Shown piece after piece: positions 17,551 through 26,742 of a stretch of 64,000 nucleotides of DNA. The stretch spans positions 1 through 64,000 of the forward strand of contig CAMPKC010000014.1 in the NCBI GenBank assembly GCA_946887045.1, given 5' to 3'. Position 1 is the stretch's first letter. Each line of letters starts with the position of its first letter. Made by a program: the position numbers and the translations under genes. Origin of the DNA: an uncultured Sphingobacteriaceae bacterium (GTDB lineage Bacteria > Bacteroidota > Bacteroidia > Sphingobacteriales > Sphingobacteriaceae). The notes under the pieces are model-generated. The model had not been told where the DNA came from. It made no database searches and saw nothing but the letters and a program-made list of their open reading frames with translations.

Positions 17551-17578
17551 GCTTTGCATCCTCTTAAGGGGCGGAGGC
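17551..17578 (-). repeat. Repeat copy D: inverted partner of copy C, abutting the hisB stop
   Basis: The plus strand reads GCTTTGCATCCTCTTAAGGG then GCGGAGGC. Its reverse complement ends AGGATGCAAAGC, close to the end of copy A (GGAGTTTGCAAAGC). It begins right after the hisB stop codon. Copies C and D bound a 142-base segment with no nuclease gene, a possible short non-autonomous relative of the DUF559 element. Confidence 0.6.
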
Positions 17579-18715
17579 TTATAAAAGACCCTTCGTACTT
17601 GGCAGTTGCATATTATTGACGTCGCGTCTTGCAGCCATTTTTATTGCTTTTGCGAATACCTTGAAAATCGCTTCAATTTTATGATGCTCATTTTGACCTT
17701 CCGCTTTAATATTCAGGTTTGTTTTTGAAGCATCGCTAAATGATTTAAAGAAGTGGAAAAACATCTCTGTCGGCATTTCGCCAACTTTTTCACGCTTAAA
17801 CTCCGCATCCCAAACAATCCAGTTCCTTCCGCCGAAGTCAATGGCCGCTTGTGCAAGGCAATCATCCATCGGCAAGCAAAATCCATAACGCTCGATACCT
17901 CGTTTATCGCCAAATGCTTTCGCAATAGCCTCACCTAAAGCAATTCCTGTATCTTCAATCGTATGATGCTCGTCGATATGCAAATCGCCTTTGGCAGTGA
18001 TCTCTAAATCGATACTACCATGACGAGCAATTTGCTCAAGCATGTGATCAAAAAAGTGTAAGCCGGTAGAAATTTTCGCATCTCCCTTTCCATCAAGGTT
18101 TAACTTAATGTAGATGTCCGTTTCTTTGGTCGTACGCTTATGTTCAACTTCACGTTTACCAACTTTCAGAAATTCATAAATATCTTTCCAGTTAGTTGTA
18201 TCTAAAGCAATAAATTCCTTTAATACACTTTTTTGCTCAGCAATTTCATCTGCCCCTAAATCAGCATCCTGTTTAATCCAAATAGCTTTTGAACCTAGAT
18301 TTTTTGCTAAAGCAACGTCAGTAATCCTGTCGCCAATTACAAACGAATTAGCAAGGTCGTAGTTTTCAGGATTAAAATAATGAGTTAACAGGGCAGTGCC
18401 GGGTTTTCGTGTCGGAGCGTTCTCGTGGGGGAATGTCTTATCAATAATTACTTCACTAAAATCAATACCTTCTCCTTTAAACGTATCGATAAGGAAGTTT
18501 TGTACCGCCCAGAAATTTTCTTCCGGATGTGAGTCTGTTCCAAGGCCGTCTTGATTGGTTACCATTACCAAATCGTAGTCAAGTTCTTCGACGATTTTAG
18601 TCAGGTATTTAAATACCCCAGGATAGAACTTCAATTTTTCAAAAGAATCTACCTGGTAATCTTCCGGTTCGAGGCATAAGGTACCGTCGCGGTCTATAAA
18701 TAATACTTTCTTCAT
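17579..18715 (-). CDS. hisB: Bifunctional histidinol-phosphatase / imidazoleglycerol-phosphate dehydratase
   Basis: A 378-residue fusion. The N-terminal HAD phosphatase (to about 165) has the nucleophile motif [12 protein letters not shown] and VTNQDGLGT, plus KPGTALL and VIGDRITD. The C-terminal dehydratase has the manganese-binding histidine clusters [26 protein letters not shown] and NEHHKIEA. It performs the sixth and eighth steps of histidine synthesis. The start overlaps the hisC stop by 4 bases (ATGA). The stop is followed at once by repeat copy D. Confidence 0.96.
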   Translation of the reverse strand: MKKVLFIDRDGTLCLEPEDYQVDSFEKLKFYPGVFKYLTKIVEELDYDLVMVTNQDGLGTDSHPEENFWAVQNFLIDTFKGEGIDFSEVIIDKTFPHENAPTRKPGTALLTHYFNPENYDLANSFVIGDRITDVALAKNLGSKAIWIKQDADLGADEIAEQKSVLKEFIALDTTNWKDIYEFLKVGKREVEHKRTTKETDIYIKLNLDGKGDAKISTGLHFFDHMLEQIARHGSIDLEITAKGDLHIDEHHTIEDTGIALGEAIAKAFGDKRGIERYGFCLPMDDCLAQAAIDFGGRNWIVWDAEFKREKVGEMPTEMFFHFFKSFSDASKTNLNIKAEGQNEHHKIEAIFKVFAKAIKMAARRDVNNMQLPSTKGLL

Positions 18716-19764
18716 CCCTGAAAGGATTTTAATGCTTCAATTAGTTTGTCGTTTTCGGCTGGCGTTCCCACGGTTATGCGCAAGCTGCCTTCGCAAAGTT
18801 CTATTTTAGAACGGTCGCGGACAATTATTCCTTTTTCGACTAAATAAGTATAGATGCCTCTAGCGTTGGTAGTTTTTACTAAAACAAAATTAGCATCTGA
18901 TGGATAAATTTTACTGACGAAAGTCAGCTTTTCTAAATTACTTACCAGCTTTTCGCGTTGGGCTATCGTTTCTTTAATCCAGGTGTTTACCTGATCTATG
19001 TTATTTAAAGCTTCTAAAGCTAAAGTCTGTGATGCCTCGTTGATATTATAAGGCGGCTTAACGCGATTAAAAACCTCGATAATTTCTTCGCTGGCGAAAG
19101 CCATTCCGACGCGTAGGCCGGCTAAGCCCCATGCTTTAGATAGAGTTTGAAGGATAACAAGATTACTGTATTCTGTTAATTCCTGGATAAAGGATTTTTG
19201 ACGTGAATAATTAATATATGCTTCGTCAATAACCACAAGGCCACTGAAATTGGCAAGAATAGTTTCTATATCTTCCCGATTTATCGAATTACCGGTTGGA
19301 TTATTTGGCGAGCAGATAAAAATCAATTTGGTGTTTTCATCGATTGCTGCAGCAATTTCTTCCAGATTTAATTGATAATCGGGGGTTAATGGTATTTTTT
19401 TAATTGCAACGTCGTTGATGTTCGCCGAGACCTCATACATCCCGTAAGTAGGAGGTACGGTAATTACATTATCAATTCCGGGACGACAAAAAGCTCTGAA
19501 AAGTATGTCGATGGCTTCATCGCTGCCATTTCCCAGGAAAATATTTTGAGGCGGAACACCTTTTATTTCACTTAGTCGTGTTTTTACAGCAAGTTGCAAA
19601 GGATCAGGATAACGATTGTATTGATTTGGAAGGGGTGATCCAAAGCTGTTTTCGTTGGCATCTAAAAATACTGAGGCTTCTCCTTTAAACTCATCTCTGG
19701 CAGAGGAGTAAGGCACCAGGTTTTTTATATTTTCTCTTAATATGTTGTTTAAATTGAATTCCAT
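18712..19764 (-). CDS. hisC: Histidinol-phosphate aminotransferase
   Basis: A class-I/II PLP aminotransferase for the seventh step of histidine synthesis. Visible motifs are [16 protein letters not shown], the cofactor-site [20 protein letters not shown], and the Schiff-base lysine in [17 protein letters not shown] choose the ATG at 19764 ([20 protein letters not shown]) because family similarity starts there. An in-frame ATG at 19788 would add 8 residues and lie inside a perfect hairpin. It overlaps hisB by 4 bases. Confidence 0.95.
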   Translation of the reverse strand: MEFNLNNILRENIKNLVPYSSARDEFKGEASVFLDANENSFGSPLPNQYNRYPDPLQLAVKTRLSEIKGVPPQNIFLGNGSDEAIDILFRAFCRPGIDNVITVPPTYGMYEVSANINDVAIKKIPLTPDYQLNLEEIAAAIDENTKLIFICSPNNPTGNSINREDIETILANFSGLVVIDEAYINYSRQKSFIQELTEYSNLVILQTLSKAWGLAGLRVGMAFASEEIIEVFNRVKPPYNINEASQTLALEALNNIDQVNTWIKETIAQREKLVSNLEKLTFVSKIYPSDANFVLVKTTNARGIYTYLVEKGIIVRDRSKIELCEGSLRITVGTPAENDKLIEALKSFQG

Positions 19765-19780
19765 TGTTTTGATTTTTAAA

Positions 19781-19809
19781 CATTCCAAAAGTTTTAAACT
19801 TTTGGAATG
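19781..19809 (-). promoter_or_regulatory. Perfect hairpin between hisD and hisC
   Basis: CATTCCAAAAGTTT at 19781-19794 pairs with AAACTTTTGGAATG at 19796-19809 around a single base. It occupies the short gap between the hisD stop and the hisC start. There is no T tract after it on the minus strand, so it is more likely an RNA processing or stability element than a terminator. Confidence 0.6.
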
Positions 19810-19812
19810 TTA

Positions 19813-21123
19813 TCAGCTAATCAGCGGTGATTGTAACCGCACACTTATCGCATTTTTATGCGCCTGCAAACCTTCAAGCTCGGCCAGAACTTCTACAGTA
19901 TTTCCGATGTTTTTAACGCCTTGCGGCGATAGATGCTGGAAAGTGATTTTTTTAACAAATGAGTCAACAGAAACGCCTGAATATGAACGGGCATAAGCGC
20001 TGGTTGGCAATGTGTGATTTGTTCCGGAGGCATAATCTCCCGCACTTTCAGGAGTTAAGTTGCCCAGAAATACGGAACCAGCATTGCTGATTTGAGAAGT
20101 GAGCGATCGCCAGTTATCAGTCGCCAGAATTAAGTGCTCGGGAGCATATTCATTACTGAATTTCATCGCTTCGCTTAAATTAGAAACGAGAATCGCATAT
20201 GAATTGGCAATTGCTTTTGCTGCGATCTCCTTTCTCGGCAATACTGCTAATTGCTGTTCAAGTTCAATAATGGTATCTTCAATAATTTCATGAGAAGTAG
20301 CAACTAAAACAGCCTGAGAATCCGCACCATGTTCTGATTGCGCTAACAAATCGGCAGCCACAAAGATAGGATTCGACGTTTCATCAGCAATTACCAATAC
20401 TTCGGAAGGACCCGCAGGCATATCAATTGCCGTGTGGGTAGATGACTGGATAATGGTTTTTGCCTTTGTTACGTACTGGTTGCCAGGGCCAAATATTTTG
20501 TCAACTTTTGGAATCGATTCTGTTCCGTAAGCCATCGCAGCTACAGCCTGAGCTCCTCCAACGATGTAAATTTTATCTATATCGAGCAGCTGAGCAACAT
20601 AAGCTACGTAGCAATTAATCAAAGGCTGACTTTCTGTTTTCTGTGGAGGAGAACAAACCACCAATTCTTTGCAACCCGCAATTCTGGCTGGAATTCCAAG
20701 CATCAAAAACGTGCTTGGTAGAACCGCCGTTCCGCCGGGAATATATAAGCCCACTTTTTCAATCGCTCTCGTTTCCCGCCAGCAAATTACGCCGGGCATT
20801 GTTTCGACCTTAGCTTCTGTTGTTAACTGACTTTCGTGAAACTTTTTTATGTTTTGGTAAGCTACGTTAATAGCTTCTTTCTGCGTTTCGCCTATTGTTT
20901 GGGCAATAGCGGTAATTTCTTCCTTGTTAAGATAGATTTGATTAAGCTTTATTCCATCAAACTTCTCGGCAAAAGAAAATAATGCTTTATCGCCCTTAAG
21001 CTTAACTTCGGATATAATCGAAAGCACACGATCTTCAATAGTATTGGTTTCGTCGGTATTCCTGGAAATCAAACTTTGAATTTGTGCTTCAGATAAATCT
21101 TTGTATTTGTGAGTTTTAAGCAT
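19813..21123 (-). CDS. hisD: Histidinol dehydrogenase
   Basis: A 436-residue zinc enzyme that oxidises histidinol to histidine (last steps). Motifs include YIPGGTAVLPSTFLMLG, VGGAQAVAAMAYGT, KIFGPGNQYVTKAK, the zinc and catalytic region LLAQSEHGADSQAVL, and EYAPEHLIL near the C-terminus. Length and spacing are normal. It is the second gene of the operon, 71 bases after hisG; that gap contains a 16-base palindrome. Confidence 0.97.
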   Translation of the reverse strand: MLKTHKYKDLSEAQIQSLISRNTDETNTIEDRVLSIISEVKLKGDKALFSFAEKFDGIKLNQIYLNKEEITAIAQTIGETQKEAINVAYQNIKKFHESQLTTEAKVETMPGVICWRETRAIEKVGLYIPGGTAVLPSTFLMLGIPARIAGCKELVVCSPPQKTESQPLINCYVAYVAQLLDIDKIYIVGGAQAVAAMAYGTESIPKVDKIFGPGNQYVTKAKTIIQSSTHTAIDMPAGPSEVLVIADETSNPIFVAADLLAQSEHGADSQAVLVATSHEIIEDTIIELEQQLAVLPRKEIAAKAIANSYAILVSNLSEAMKFSNEYAPEHLILATDNWRSLTSQISNAGSVFLGNLTPESAGDYASGTNHTLPTSAYARSYSGVSVDSFVKKITFQHLSPQGVKNIGNTVEVLAELEGLQAHKNAISVRLQSPLIS

Positions 21124-21155
21124 TCTGATTTAGCTCGCTTTATAAGTATATCGGC

Positions 21156-21171
21156 TCACAAAATTTTGTGA
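21156..21171 (-). promoter_or_regulatory. 16-base palindrome between hisG and hisD
   Basis: TCACAAAATTTTGTGA is a perfect palindrome in the 71-base gap after hisG. It may form a small intercistronic hairpin or bind a protein; no function is known. Confidence 0.4.
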
Positions 21172-21194
21172 ACTGATAAACTACAATCCTGGTA

Positions 21195-22046
21195 CTACAA
21201 AATTATCTTCTCAATTGGCATTACCACGATCCCTTCGGCACCGGCAGCTTTTAATTCGCTGATTTTACTCCAGAAATCTTTTTCAGGGATAACGGTGTGA
21301 ACTGCAACCCAACCTTCTTCTGCTAATGGCACAACAGTCGGGCTTTTTATTCCTGGAAGGAGCGCTTTGATCCGATCAATATTTTCGCGATTGATATTCA
21401 AAACCACATATTTGGTTTCTTTGGCGCGAAGCACAGATTGAACCCGCTCGATTAGTTCAACGATCAGCGGATTTTTTTCTTCGCCTTTACGTCCGATTAA
21501 AACTGCTTCAGAGTATAATACATCGCCGAAAGGTTTTAAACCATTACTGATTAAAGTACCACCCGTCGATACCAGGTCGCAGATTGCGTCACTTAAACCA
21601 AGGCCCGGTGCAATTTCTACTGATCCTGAAATAGTTCTAATATCAGACTTAACATTGTGTCCGGCCAGGAACTTTTCTAAGATAACGGGATAAGATGTAG
21701 CGATTGATTTTCCGTTTAAATCGGAAATGGCTTTAATCTCAGAGTTATTCGGAATTGCTAGTTTTAATGAACACTTGCCAAATCCTAATTTTTGAAGGTA
21801 AGCCACATCTACCTCGGTTTCGTTGATAACATTTTCTCCAACAATACCCAGATCAGCAATACCATCCTGAACATATTCAGGAATATCATCATCTCTTAAA
21901 AAAAGTATTTCTAAAGGGAAATTTGATACCGGAGATATTAAGGAGCTTTTGTAGTTTTCGAAGCTTAAACCGCAGTTTTTAAGAAGCTCAACAGATTTTT
22001 CGTTTAACCTACCCGATTTCTGGATAGCTATTTTGAGTGTTTTCAA
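21195..22046 (-). CDS. hisG: ATP phosphoribosyltransferase (long form)
   Basis: A 283-residue HisG of the long, homohexameric type, which has a C-terminal regulatory domain and does not need HisZ. The start KIAIQKSGRLNEKSVELL, the DLGIVGENVI segment and the PRPP-site region ICDLVSTGGTLISNGLKP are typical. The last 75 residues (PTVVPLAEEGWVAVHTVI) form the ACT-like histidine-feedback domain. It is the first structural gene of the operon, 70 bases after a His-rich leader peptide. Confidence 0.97.
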   Translation of the reverse strand: MKTLKIAIQKSGRLNEKSVELLKNCGLSFENYKSSLISPVSNFPLEILFLRDDDIPEYVQDGIADLGIVGENVINETEVDVAYLQKLGFGKCSLKLAIPNNSEIKAISDLNGKSIATSYPVILEKFLAGHNVKSDIRTISGSVEIAPGLGLSDAICDLVSTGGTLISNGLKPFGDVLYSEAVLIGRKGEEKNPLIVELIERVQSVLRAKETKYVVLNINRENIDRIKALLPGIKSPTVVPLAEEGWVAVHTVIPEKDFWSKISELKAAGAEGIVVMPIEKIIL

Positions 22047-22086
22047 TTGTTATATTTTTATTAATCAGACCAATAAATTATTCGGG

Positions 22087-22108
22087 AAAAACAGTTTCAC
22101 GTAGAAAC
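22087..22108 (-). promoter_or_regulatory. Candidate attenuator end of the his leader
   Basis: On the minus strand GTTTC-TACGT-GAAAC (22108-22094) forms a short stem and is followed by TGTTTTT. The AAACTGT just before the T run (22097-22091) can instead pair with ACAGTTT (22169-22163), which lies in leader codons 3-5. A ribosome stalled on the His codons would cover the latter. The stems are short, so the exact RNA switch is uncertain. Confidence 0.45.
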
Positions 22109-22115
22109 ATACATA

Positions 22116-22175
22116 TCATATCACGCCAAACCGGCGATGGTGAAGATGCATGTGGTGTGTTAAAACTGTTACCAT
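22116..22175 (-). CDS. hisL: His operon leader peptide
   Basis: A 19-residue reading frame, MVTVLTHHMHLHHRRFGVI, with five histidines within seven residues. It begins about 25 bases after a TAnnTTTG promoter element and ends 70 bases before hisG. This is the layout of ribosome-mediated attenuators of his operons: when His-tRNA is scarce the ribosome stalls on the His codons and transcription continues. A small CGCC-AAACC-GGCG hairpin lies within its last codons (22124-22136). The peptide itself has no expected activity. Confidence 0.82.
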   Translation of the reverse strand: MVTVLTHHMHLHHRRFGVI

Positions 22176-22205
22176 AAATTGGGTTCCTGATTAAATCGGG
22201 AGCCG

Positions 22206-22213
22206 CAAATATA
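22206..22213 (-). promoter_or_regulatory. His operon promoter, -7 element
   Basis: On the minus strand this reads TATATTTG, an exact TAnnTTTG match. Transcription would begin near 22199, leaving about 25 bases before the leader peptide start. A -33 TTG is not clear. Confidence 0.65.
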
Positions 22214-22389
22214 CGTATACATGTTAAAAATTAAAATTAAATCTAGCTCTTGCTTTCAATTGGCGAGAAAACTGTTTACGCCTGAATTATTTCATAACAA
22301 TACTTTAAAACGCAGGTTATATATCCAGCATTTATATTATTTTACAGAAAACGGATCCGGTTTAGTATAACACCTATTTTAAAATAAAC

Positions 22390-23916
22390 ATGATAGCACT
22401 CGATCAAGCTCTTACCGAAACGATTAACACAGGGTATACATTCAAAGGTGAAAAATTAAAGATAGGAAGAGCCATGCTAAATGGCAATGTGCTGGAGGGT
22501 GCCGAAATATACATACCATTAAAAACAATGAGTCGCCACGGACTTATTGCAGGCGCTACAGGTACTGGTAAAACGAAAACGTTGCAGGGAATAAGTGAAG
22601 GTTTAAGTGATGCCAGTGTGCCGGTGTTGTTGCTGGATATCAAAGGCGATTTAAGCGGAATTGCCATGGCCGGGGCAACTAACGCTAAAATTGAAGAACG
22701 CGCCCAATTGCTTGGACTTACATACAGCCCTGAACAATTTCCTGTGGAGTTGCTTACTTTAAGCGATCAAAAGGGGGTAAGATTACGCGCTACCGTAAGC
22801 GAGTTTGGCCCGATACTTCTTTCAAAAATATTAGGACTTAATGATACTCAAGGTGGCGTACTTGCGATGATATTTAAGTATTGCGATGACAATAAACTGC
22901 CATTGCTAGACTTGAAAGATTTTATCAAAATACTTCAATTTGCTTCTGAAGAAGGAAAAGCTGAAATGGAAAAATCGTATGGACGAATTTCCACTACCAC
23001 AACGGGCACAATTTTAAGGAAGGTAATTGAATTGCAACAGCAGGGAGCTGATTTGTTTTTTGGAGAGAAAAGCTTTGAGGTAGATGATTTAATGCGAATA
23101 AACCAGGATGGGAAGGGAATGATCAATGTACTTCGCGTAACCGATTTGCAAGACAGGCCAAAACTATTTTCTACTTTTATGCTACAGTTACTGGCAGAAT
23201 TATATGCATCCAGTCCTGAAGAGGGTGATTTGGACAAACCAAAACTGGTAATGTTTATTGACGAAGCTCATCTAATTTTCCAGGAAGCCAGCGACGCGCT
23301 TTTGCAGCAGATTGAAACCATAATTAAACTTATCCGCTCAAAAGGCATCGGGATATTTTTTGTAACTCAAAACCCCATGGATGTACCGGCAAGTGTGCTT
23401 GGTCAATTAGGTATGAAAGTACAGCATGCACTTAGGGCATTTACGGCTGCAGACAGGAAAGTAATAAAACAAGCATCCGAAAATTATCCGGAGTCTGCTT
23501 TCTATAAAACAGACGAATTGATTACGCAACTTGGAACCGGAGAGGCCCTGGTTACAATGTTAAATGAAAAGGGTATCCCAACCCCATTGGCCCATGTTAT
23601 GCTACATCCGCCGCGAAGCAGAATGGATATTCTGACAGACCCGGAAATTGACTTGATTGTAAGTAAAAGCAAACTTGCCGGAAAATACAATCAGATAGTC
23701 GATTCGCATAGTGCCTACGAGATGTTGAATGCAAAATTAGAGGAAGCAGCAAATAGGTCGGTTTTAGACGAAAAAGATACAAAAGCAGTCAAAGAAGAGA
23801 GCTTTTTTGATCATCCAATAGTTAAAAGCGTAGGCCGGACGGCTGCTACTATGATCACCAGAAGCTTATTAGGTGCTCTGGGTTTAGGTGGAAGGAGCAG
23901 AAAGAGTATCTGGTAA
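22390..23916 (+). CDS. HerA-like ATPase (DUF853/YjgR family)
   Basis: A 508-residue FtsK/HerA-type ATPase. Walker A is GATGTGKTKT (from residue 55), Walker B is KLVMFIDEAHLIF near residue 300, and an arginine-containing loop RSKGIGIFFVTQNP follows. This family of stand-alone HerA-like proteins has no settled function; DNA or protein translocation has been proposed. No nuclease partner (NurA) is next to it. It is divergent from the his operon; the 343-base gap before it holds the his control region and nothing else recognisable on the plus strand. Confidence 0.85.
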   Translation: MIALDQALTETINTGYTFKGEKLKIGRAMLNGNVLEGAEIYIPLKTMSRHGLIAGATGTGKTKTLQGISEGLSDASVPVLLLDIKGDLSGIAMAGATNAKIEERAQLLGLTYSPEQFPVELLTLSDQKGVRLRATVSEFGPILLSKILGLNDTQGGVLAMIFKYCDDNKLPLLDLKDFIKILQFASEEGKAEMEKSYGRISTTTTGTILRKVIELQQQGADLFFGEKSFEVDDLMRINQDGKGMINVLRVTDLQDRPKLFSTFMLQLLAELYASSPEEGDLDKPKLVMFIDEAHLIFQEASDALLQQIETIIKLIRSKGIGIFFVTQNPMDVPASVLGQLGMKVQHALRAFTAADRKVIKQASENYPESAFYKTDELITQLGTGEALVTMLNEKGIPTPLAHVMLHPPRSRMDILTDPEIDLIVSKSKLAGKYNQIVDSHSAYEMLNAKLEEAANRSVLDEKDTKAVKEESFFDHPIVKSVGRTAATMITRSLLGALGLGGRSRKSIW

Positions 23917-23999
23917 GAATCATATAAAATGCTTTGCGTTTGATAGCGAGCTAAGTTTTACCGCATAAATTGTCAGCCATCTTCATAGATTTGCACGGT

Positions 24000-25187
24000 A
24001 TGATTGATGCGATAATAATTGGCGGAGGTGCCTGTGGTTTGATGTGTGCCGTACAAGCAGGCTTCTTGGGAAAGAAAGTTTTAGTGCTCGAAAAAACTGA
24101 TAAGCCAGGGGCTAAAATTTTGATTTCTGGTGGCGGCAGGTGTAATTATACTAATCTTTATAGCACACCCAACAATTTTATATCTCAGAATGAACATTTT
24201 TCTAAGTCTGCATTTTCTCAGTGGACTGTTGATGATACGATTAGTTTTTTTGAAACTTATGGAATAATTGGACAAGAGAAAACTTTAGGTCAACTATTCC
24301 CCGTTAGTAACAAAGCCAAGGATATAGTAGAAGTATTTACAAGTCTTTGCTCAGACTTTGGTCAGGAAATTCGCTGCAATTCGGACGTGAAGCGAATCGA
24401 ACAAGCCGAGGGAGCTTTTTTGGTTAGTTATGAAAAAAACGGGAAGCTGTATCAGATAAAATCCGCAAAAGTGGTAATTGCTTCTGGTGGATTGCCCGTT
24501 CAAAAGATGGGAGCAAGTGATTTCGGGATTAAAATAGCAAGGCAGTTCGGCTTAAGGATTGTGGAAACAGCCCCGGCGCTGGTCCCTTTAAGCGTTACAG
24601 GAAAGGATGCTGAGTGGTTTGCTAACCTGTCGGGAAATAGTATTTTCTGTCGCGTAAGCAATGACAGAATAAGCTTCGAAGAGAATATCCTTTTCACACA
24701 TTGGGGATTAAGCGGTCCTGCGATTTTACAAATATCATCTTATTGGCGTGCAGGCGAAGAAATTAGTGTCGATATGCTTCCGGGTCAGTCTGTTATCCGC
24801 ATATTGGAGCTGGAGCGTCAACAGAATGGAAAGAAAACTTTAATGAATCTACTGGCGGGATTGTATACAAGGAAGTTTGCGGAGGCATTGGGAAAATACC
24901 TTCCTGTCGATAAAAATATTGCATCCTTAAACAGGCAGGAACTTGAAGAAATTAATGCATTTATACATGAATTTAAAGTTAAGCCGGCGGGTGATAAGGG
25001 TTATGACCGGGCGGAGGTTATGCGGGGCGGAGTAGCTACCGACGAACTTTCTTCAAAAACGCTGGAAGCGAAGAAGGTACAAGGTTTATTTTTTGGCGGT
25101 GAATGTGTGGATGTTACCGGCTGGCTTGGTGGATACAATTTTCAATGGGCATGGGCTAGCGGCTTTGTTATAGCTCAAAATCTGTAG
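24000..25187 (+). CDS. HI0933/BaiN-family FAD-dependent oxidoreductase
   Basis: A flavoprotein with the N-terminal dinucleotide-binding motif AIIIGGGACGLMCAVQAG, then EKTDKPGAKILISGGGRCNYTN, which is the family signature, and a C-terminal FAD contact VTGWLGGYNFQWAWASG. I choose the ATG at 24000 (395 residues), because an upstream TTG at 23970 would only add ten unconserved residues. Reactions of this family are poorly known; some reduce unsaturated bile acids or act as oxidases. It lies about 80 bases after the HerA-like gene, possibly on the same transcript. Confidence 0.88.
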   Translation: MIDAIIIGGGACGLMCAVQAGFLGKKVLVLEKTDKPGAKILISGGGRCNYTNLYSTPNNFISQNEHFSKSAFSQWTVDDTISFFETYGIIGQEKTLGQLFPVSNKAKDIVEVFTSLCSDFGQEIRCNSDVKRIEQAEGAFLVSYEKNGKLYQIKSAKVVIASGGLPVQKMGASDFGIKIARQFGLRIVETAPALVPLSVTGKDAEWFANLSGNSIFCRVSNDRISFEENILFTHWGLSGPAILQISSYWRAGEEISVDMLPGQSVIRILELERQQNGKKTLMNLLAGLYTRKFAEALGKYLPVDKNIASLNRQELEEINAFIHEFKVKPAGDKGYDRAEVMRGGVATDELSSKTLEAKKVQGLFFGGECVDVTGWLGGYNFQWAWASGFVIAQNL

Positions 25188-25230
25188 GCAAACATAGCTG
25201 GAAATCATTTGTTCTGATTAAAAAAGAATT

Positions 25231-25638
25231 ATGAACAAGTTTTTACTTTTTATACCTGTAATTGTGTTTTTTTCAGCCTGCAATGCCTTAAGGCCTGAAA
25301 ATGTTCCCTTAAAACTGGACGGACCCGAATGGAAGCTTACCGCGATTAACCATAAAGTTGTGAGCCCGGTTGGGAGGGCATATCTCGTTTTCGACGGCGA
25401 GGATCTCGAAGTAAAAGGAAAAGCCTTTTGTAATAGCATTAGTGCCGATTATGAGCGAATGGGAGATGATCAGATAACTTTCCAGGAAATAACTTCAACC
25501 AAAATGTATTGCGATGGCGTTATGGATCTGGAAAATCAAATGGTAACTAATTTGAGGAACGTAAAACGTTTTGAGATTCGAAATGGAATGCTTTATCTTT
25601 CGGATTCGGACAAGGTACTTTTGACTTTCAAAAAATAA
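25231..25638 (+). CDS. META-domain lipoprotein (HslJ-like)
   Basis: A 135-residue lipoprotein. The signal peptide ends in a lipobox (VFFSAC, Cys17). The mature part has the META-domain pattern: EWKLTAINHK, the short CNSISADYE region and ITFQEITSTKMYCD. The family includes HslJ, linked to heat or novobiocin stress in other bacteria; the role here is unknown. Its stop is directly adjacent to the stop of the convergent rluF-like gene. Confidence 0.85.
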   Translation: MNKFLLFIPVIVFFSACNALRPENVPLKLDGPEWKLTAINHKVVSPVGRAYLVFDGEDLEVKGKAFCNSISADYERMGDDQITFQEITSTKMYCDGVMDLENQMVTNLRNVKRFEIRNGMLYLSDSDKVLLTFKK

Positions 25639-26583
25639 TTATCGCCTTCCGGGTTTAGTTTTTCCTTTAGCGGCAGATCTGCCGTTTGAAGGTTTGGCTG
25701 TGCTTCTTGCGCCGGCGTTTTTTCCTCCGGTTTTATTTCTATCTGGTTTGTTCTTCGTTTTGTGATTATTTGGCCTCGAATGAACCTTATTCGATGATGC
25801 AGAGTTTGAGGTCTTTGCAGATGCAATCGCAGGTTTACTTTTAGGTTTAGTAGGTTCCTTTGTCGAACTGGAATGTTCAATCATTTTGAATAGGCCTGCT
25901 AGTTCTTGCTCGGTGAGTTCACGCCATTCGCCCAGAGGCAAGCCCTTTAAGCTGATGTTCATAATTCGAGTTCTTTCCAGCTTGGTAACTTCATATCCAA
26001 AATATTCGCACATTCGTCGTATTTGGCGGTTCATACCTTGAACCAGTATTATCTTAAATACAAAAGGACTTTCTTTAGTAACTGTGCATTTTTTTGTCAT
26101 TGATCCCAGAATGGGAACACCCGACGACATGGAACTTATAAAATCATCAGTTATTGGCTTGTTAACGGTTACCAGGTATTCTTTCTCGTGGTTGTTTCCA
26201 GCTCTTAAAATCTTATTTACAATGTCGCCGTTGCTTGTTAAAAATATCAATCCCTGCGAGTCTTTATCTAATCTGCCTATCGGGAAAATCCGCTCGCTAT
26301 GATTAACATACTCAACTATATTGTTTTTTGTGCTTGCTTCGGTGGTACTTGTTACTCCTACAGGTTTATTGAAAGCAATAAAAATTGCATCTTCCTCTTT
26401 TCTGGGCTCAATTGCATTTCCATTTACAACTACCCGGTCGGTAGGCAATACCTGATCGCCAATTTTAGCTCTCTTCCCATTGATAAATACGTTGCCATTC
26501 TCAATGAATTTATCGGCCTGTCGCCTTGAGCAGATCCCGCTTTCGCTGATGTATTTGTTTAGCCGTGTAGTATTAAATGACAT
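25639..26583 (-). CDS. rluF: 23S rRNA pseudouridine synthase RluF
   Basis: An RsuA-family pseudouridine synthase. An S4 RNA-binding domain comes first ([20 protein letters not shown]), then the catalytic domain with the active aspartate in [14 protein letters not shown] and the RluF-like [18 protein letters not shown]. The start at 26583 fits E. coli RluF best; in-frame ATGs at 26607 and 26664 are alternatives. After about residue 235 there is a tail of roughly 80 residues rich in Lys, Ser, Pro, Asn and Arg with low complexity, likely a disordered RNA-binding extension. Confidence 0.9.
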   Translation of the reverse strand: MSFNTTRLNKYISESGICSRRQADKFIENGNVFINGKRAKIGDQVLPTDRVVVNGNAIEPRKEEDAIFIAFNKPVGVTSTTEASTKNNIVEYVNHSERIFPIGRLDKDSQGLIFLTSNGDIVNKILRAGNNHEKEYLVTVNKPITDDFISSMSSGVPILGSMTKKCTVTKESPFVFKIILVQGMNRQIRRMCEYFGYEVTKLERTRIMNISLKGLPLGEWRELTEQELAGLFKMIEHSSSTKEPTKPKSKPAIASAKTSNSASSNKVHSRPNNHKTKNKPDRNKTGGKNAGARSTAKPSNGRSAAKGKTKPGRR

Positions 26584-26742
26584 TTGATTAAGTAAAGTCT
26601 CCGCCATATAATCAGAAATTATAAAGCATTTCCAGAATGGCAAAGTTAGCATGCAATAACTCAAATAATGAAGTATCGCGAAATAAAGAACCGAAATTTA
26701 AACTTTATCGGGATTTAAAAGTTTATTTAATCAGATTTAAAT

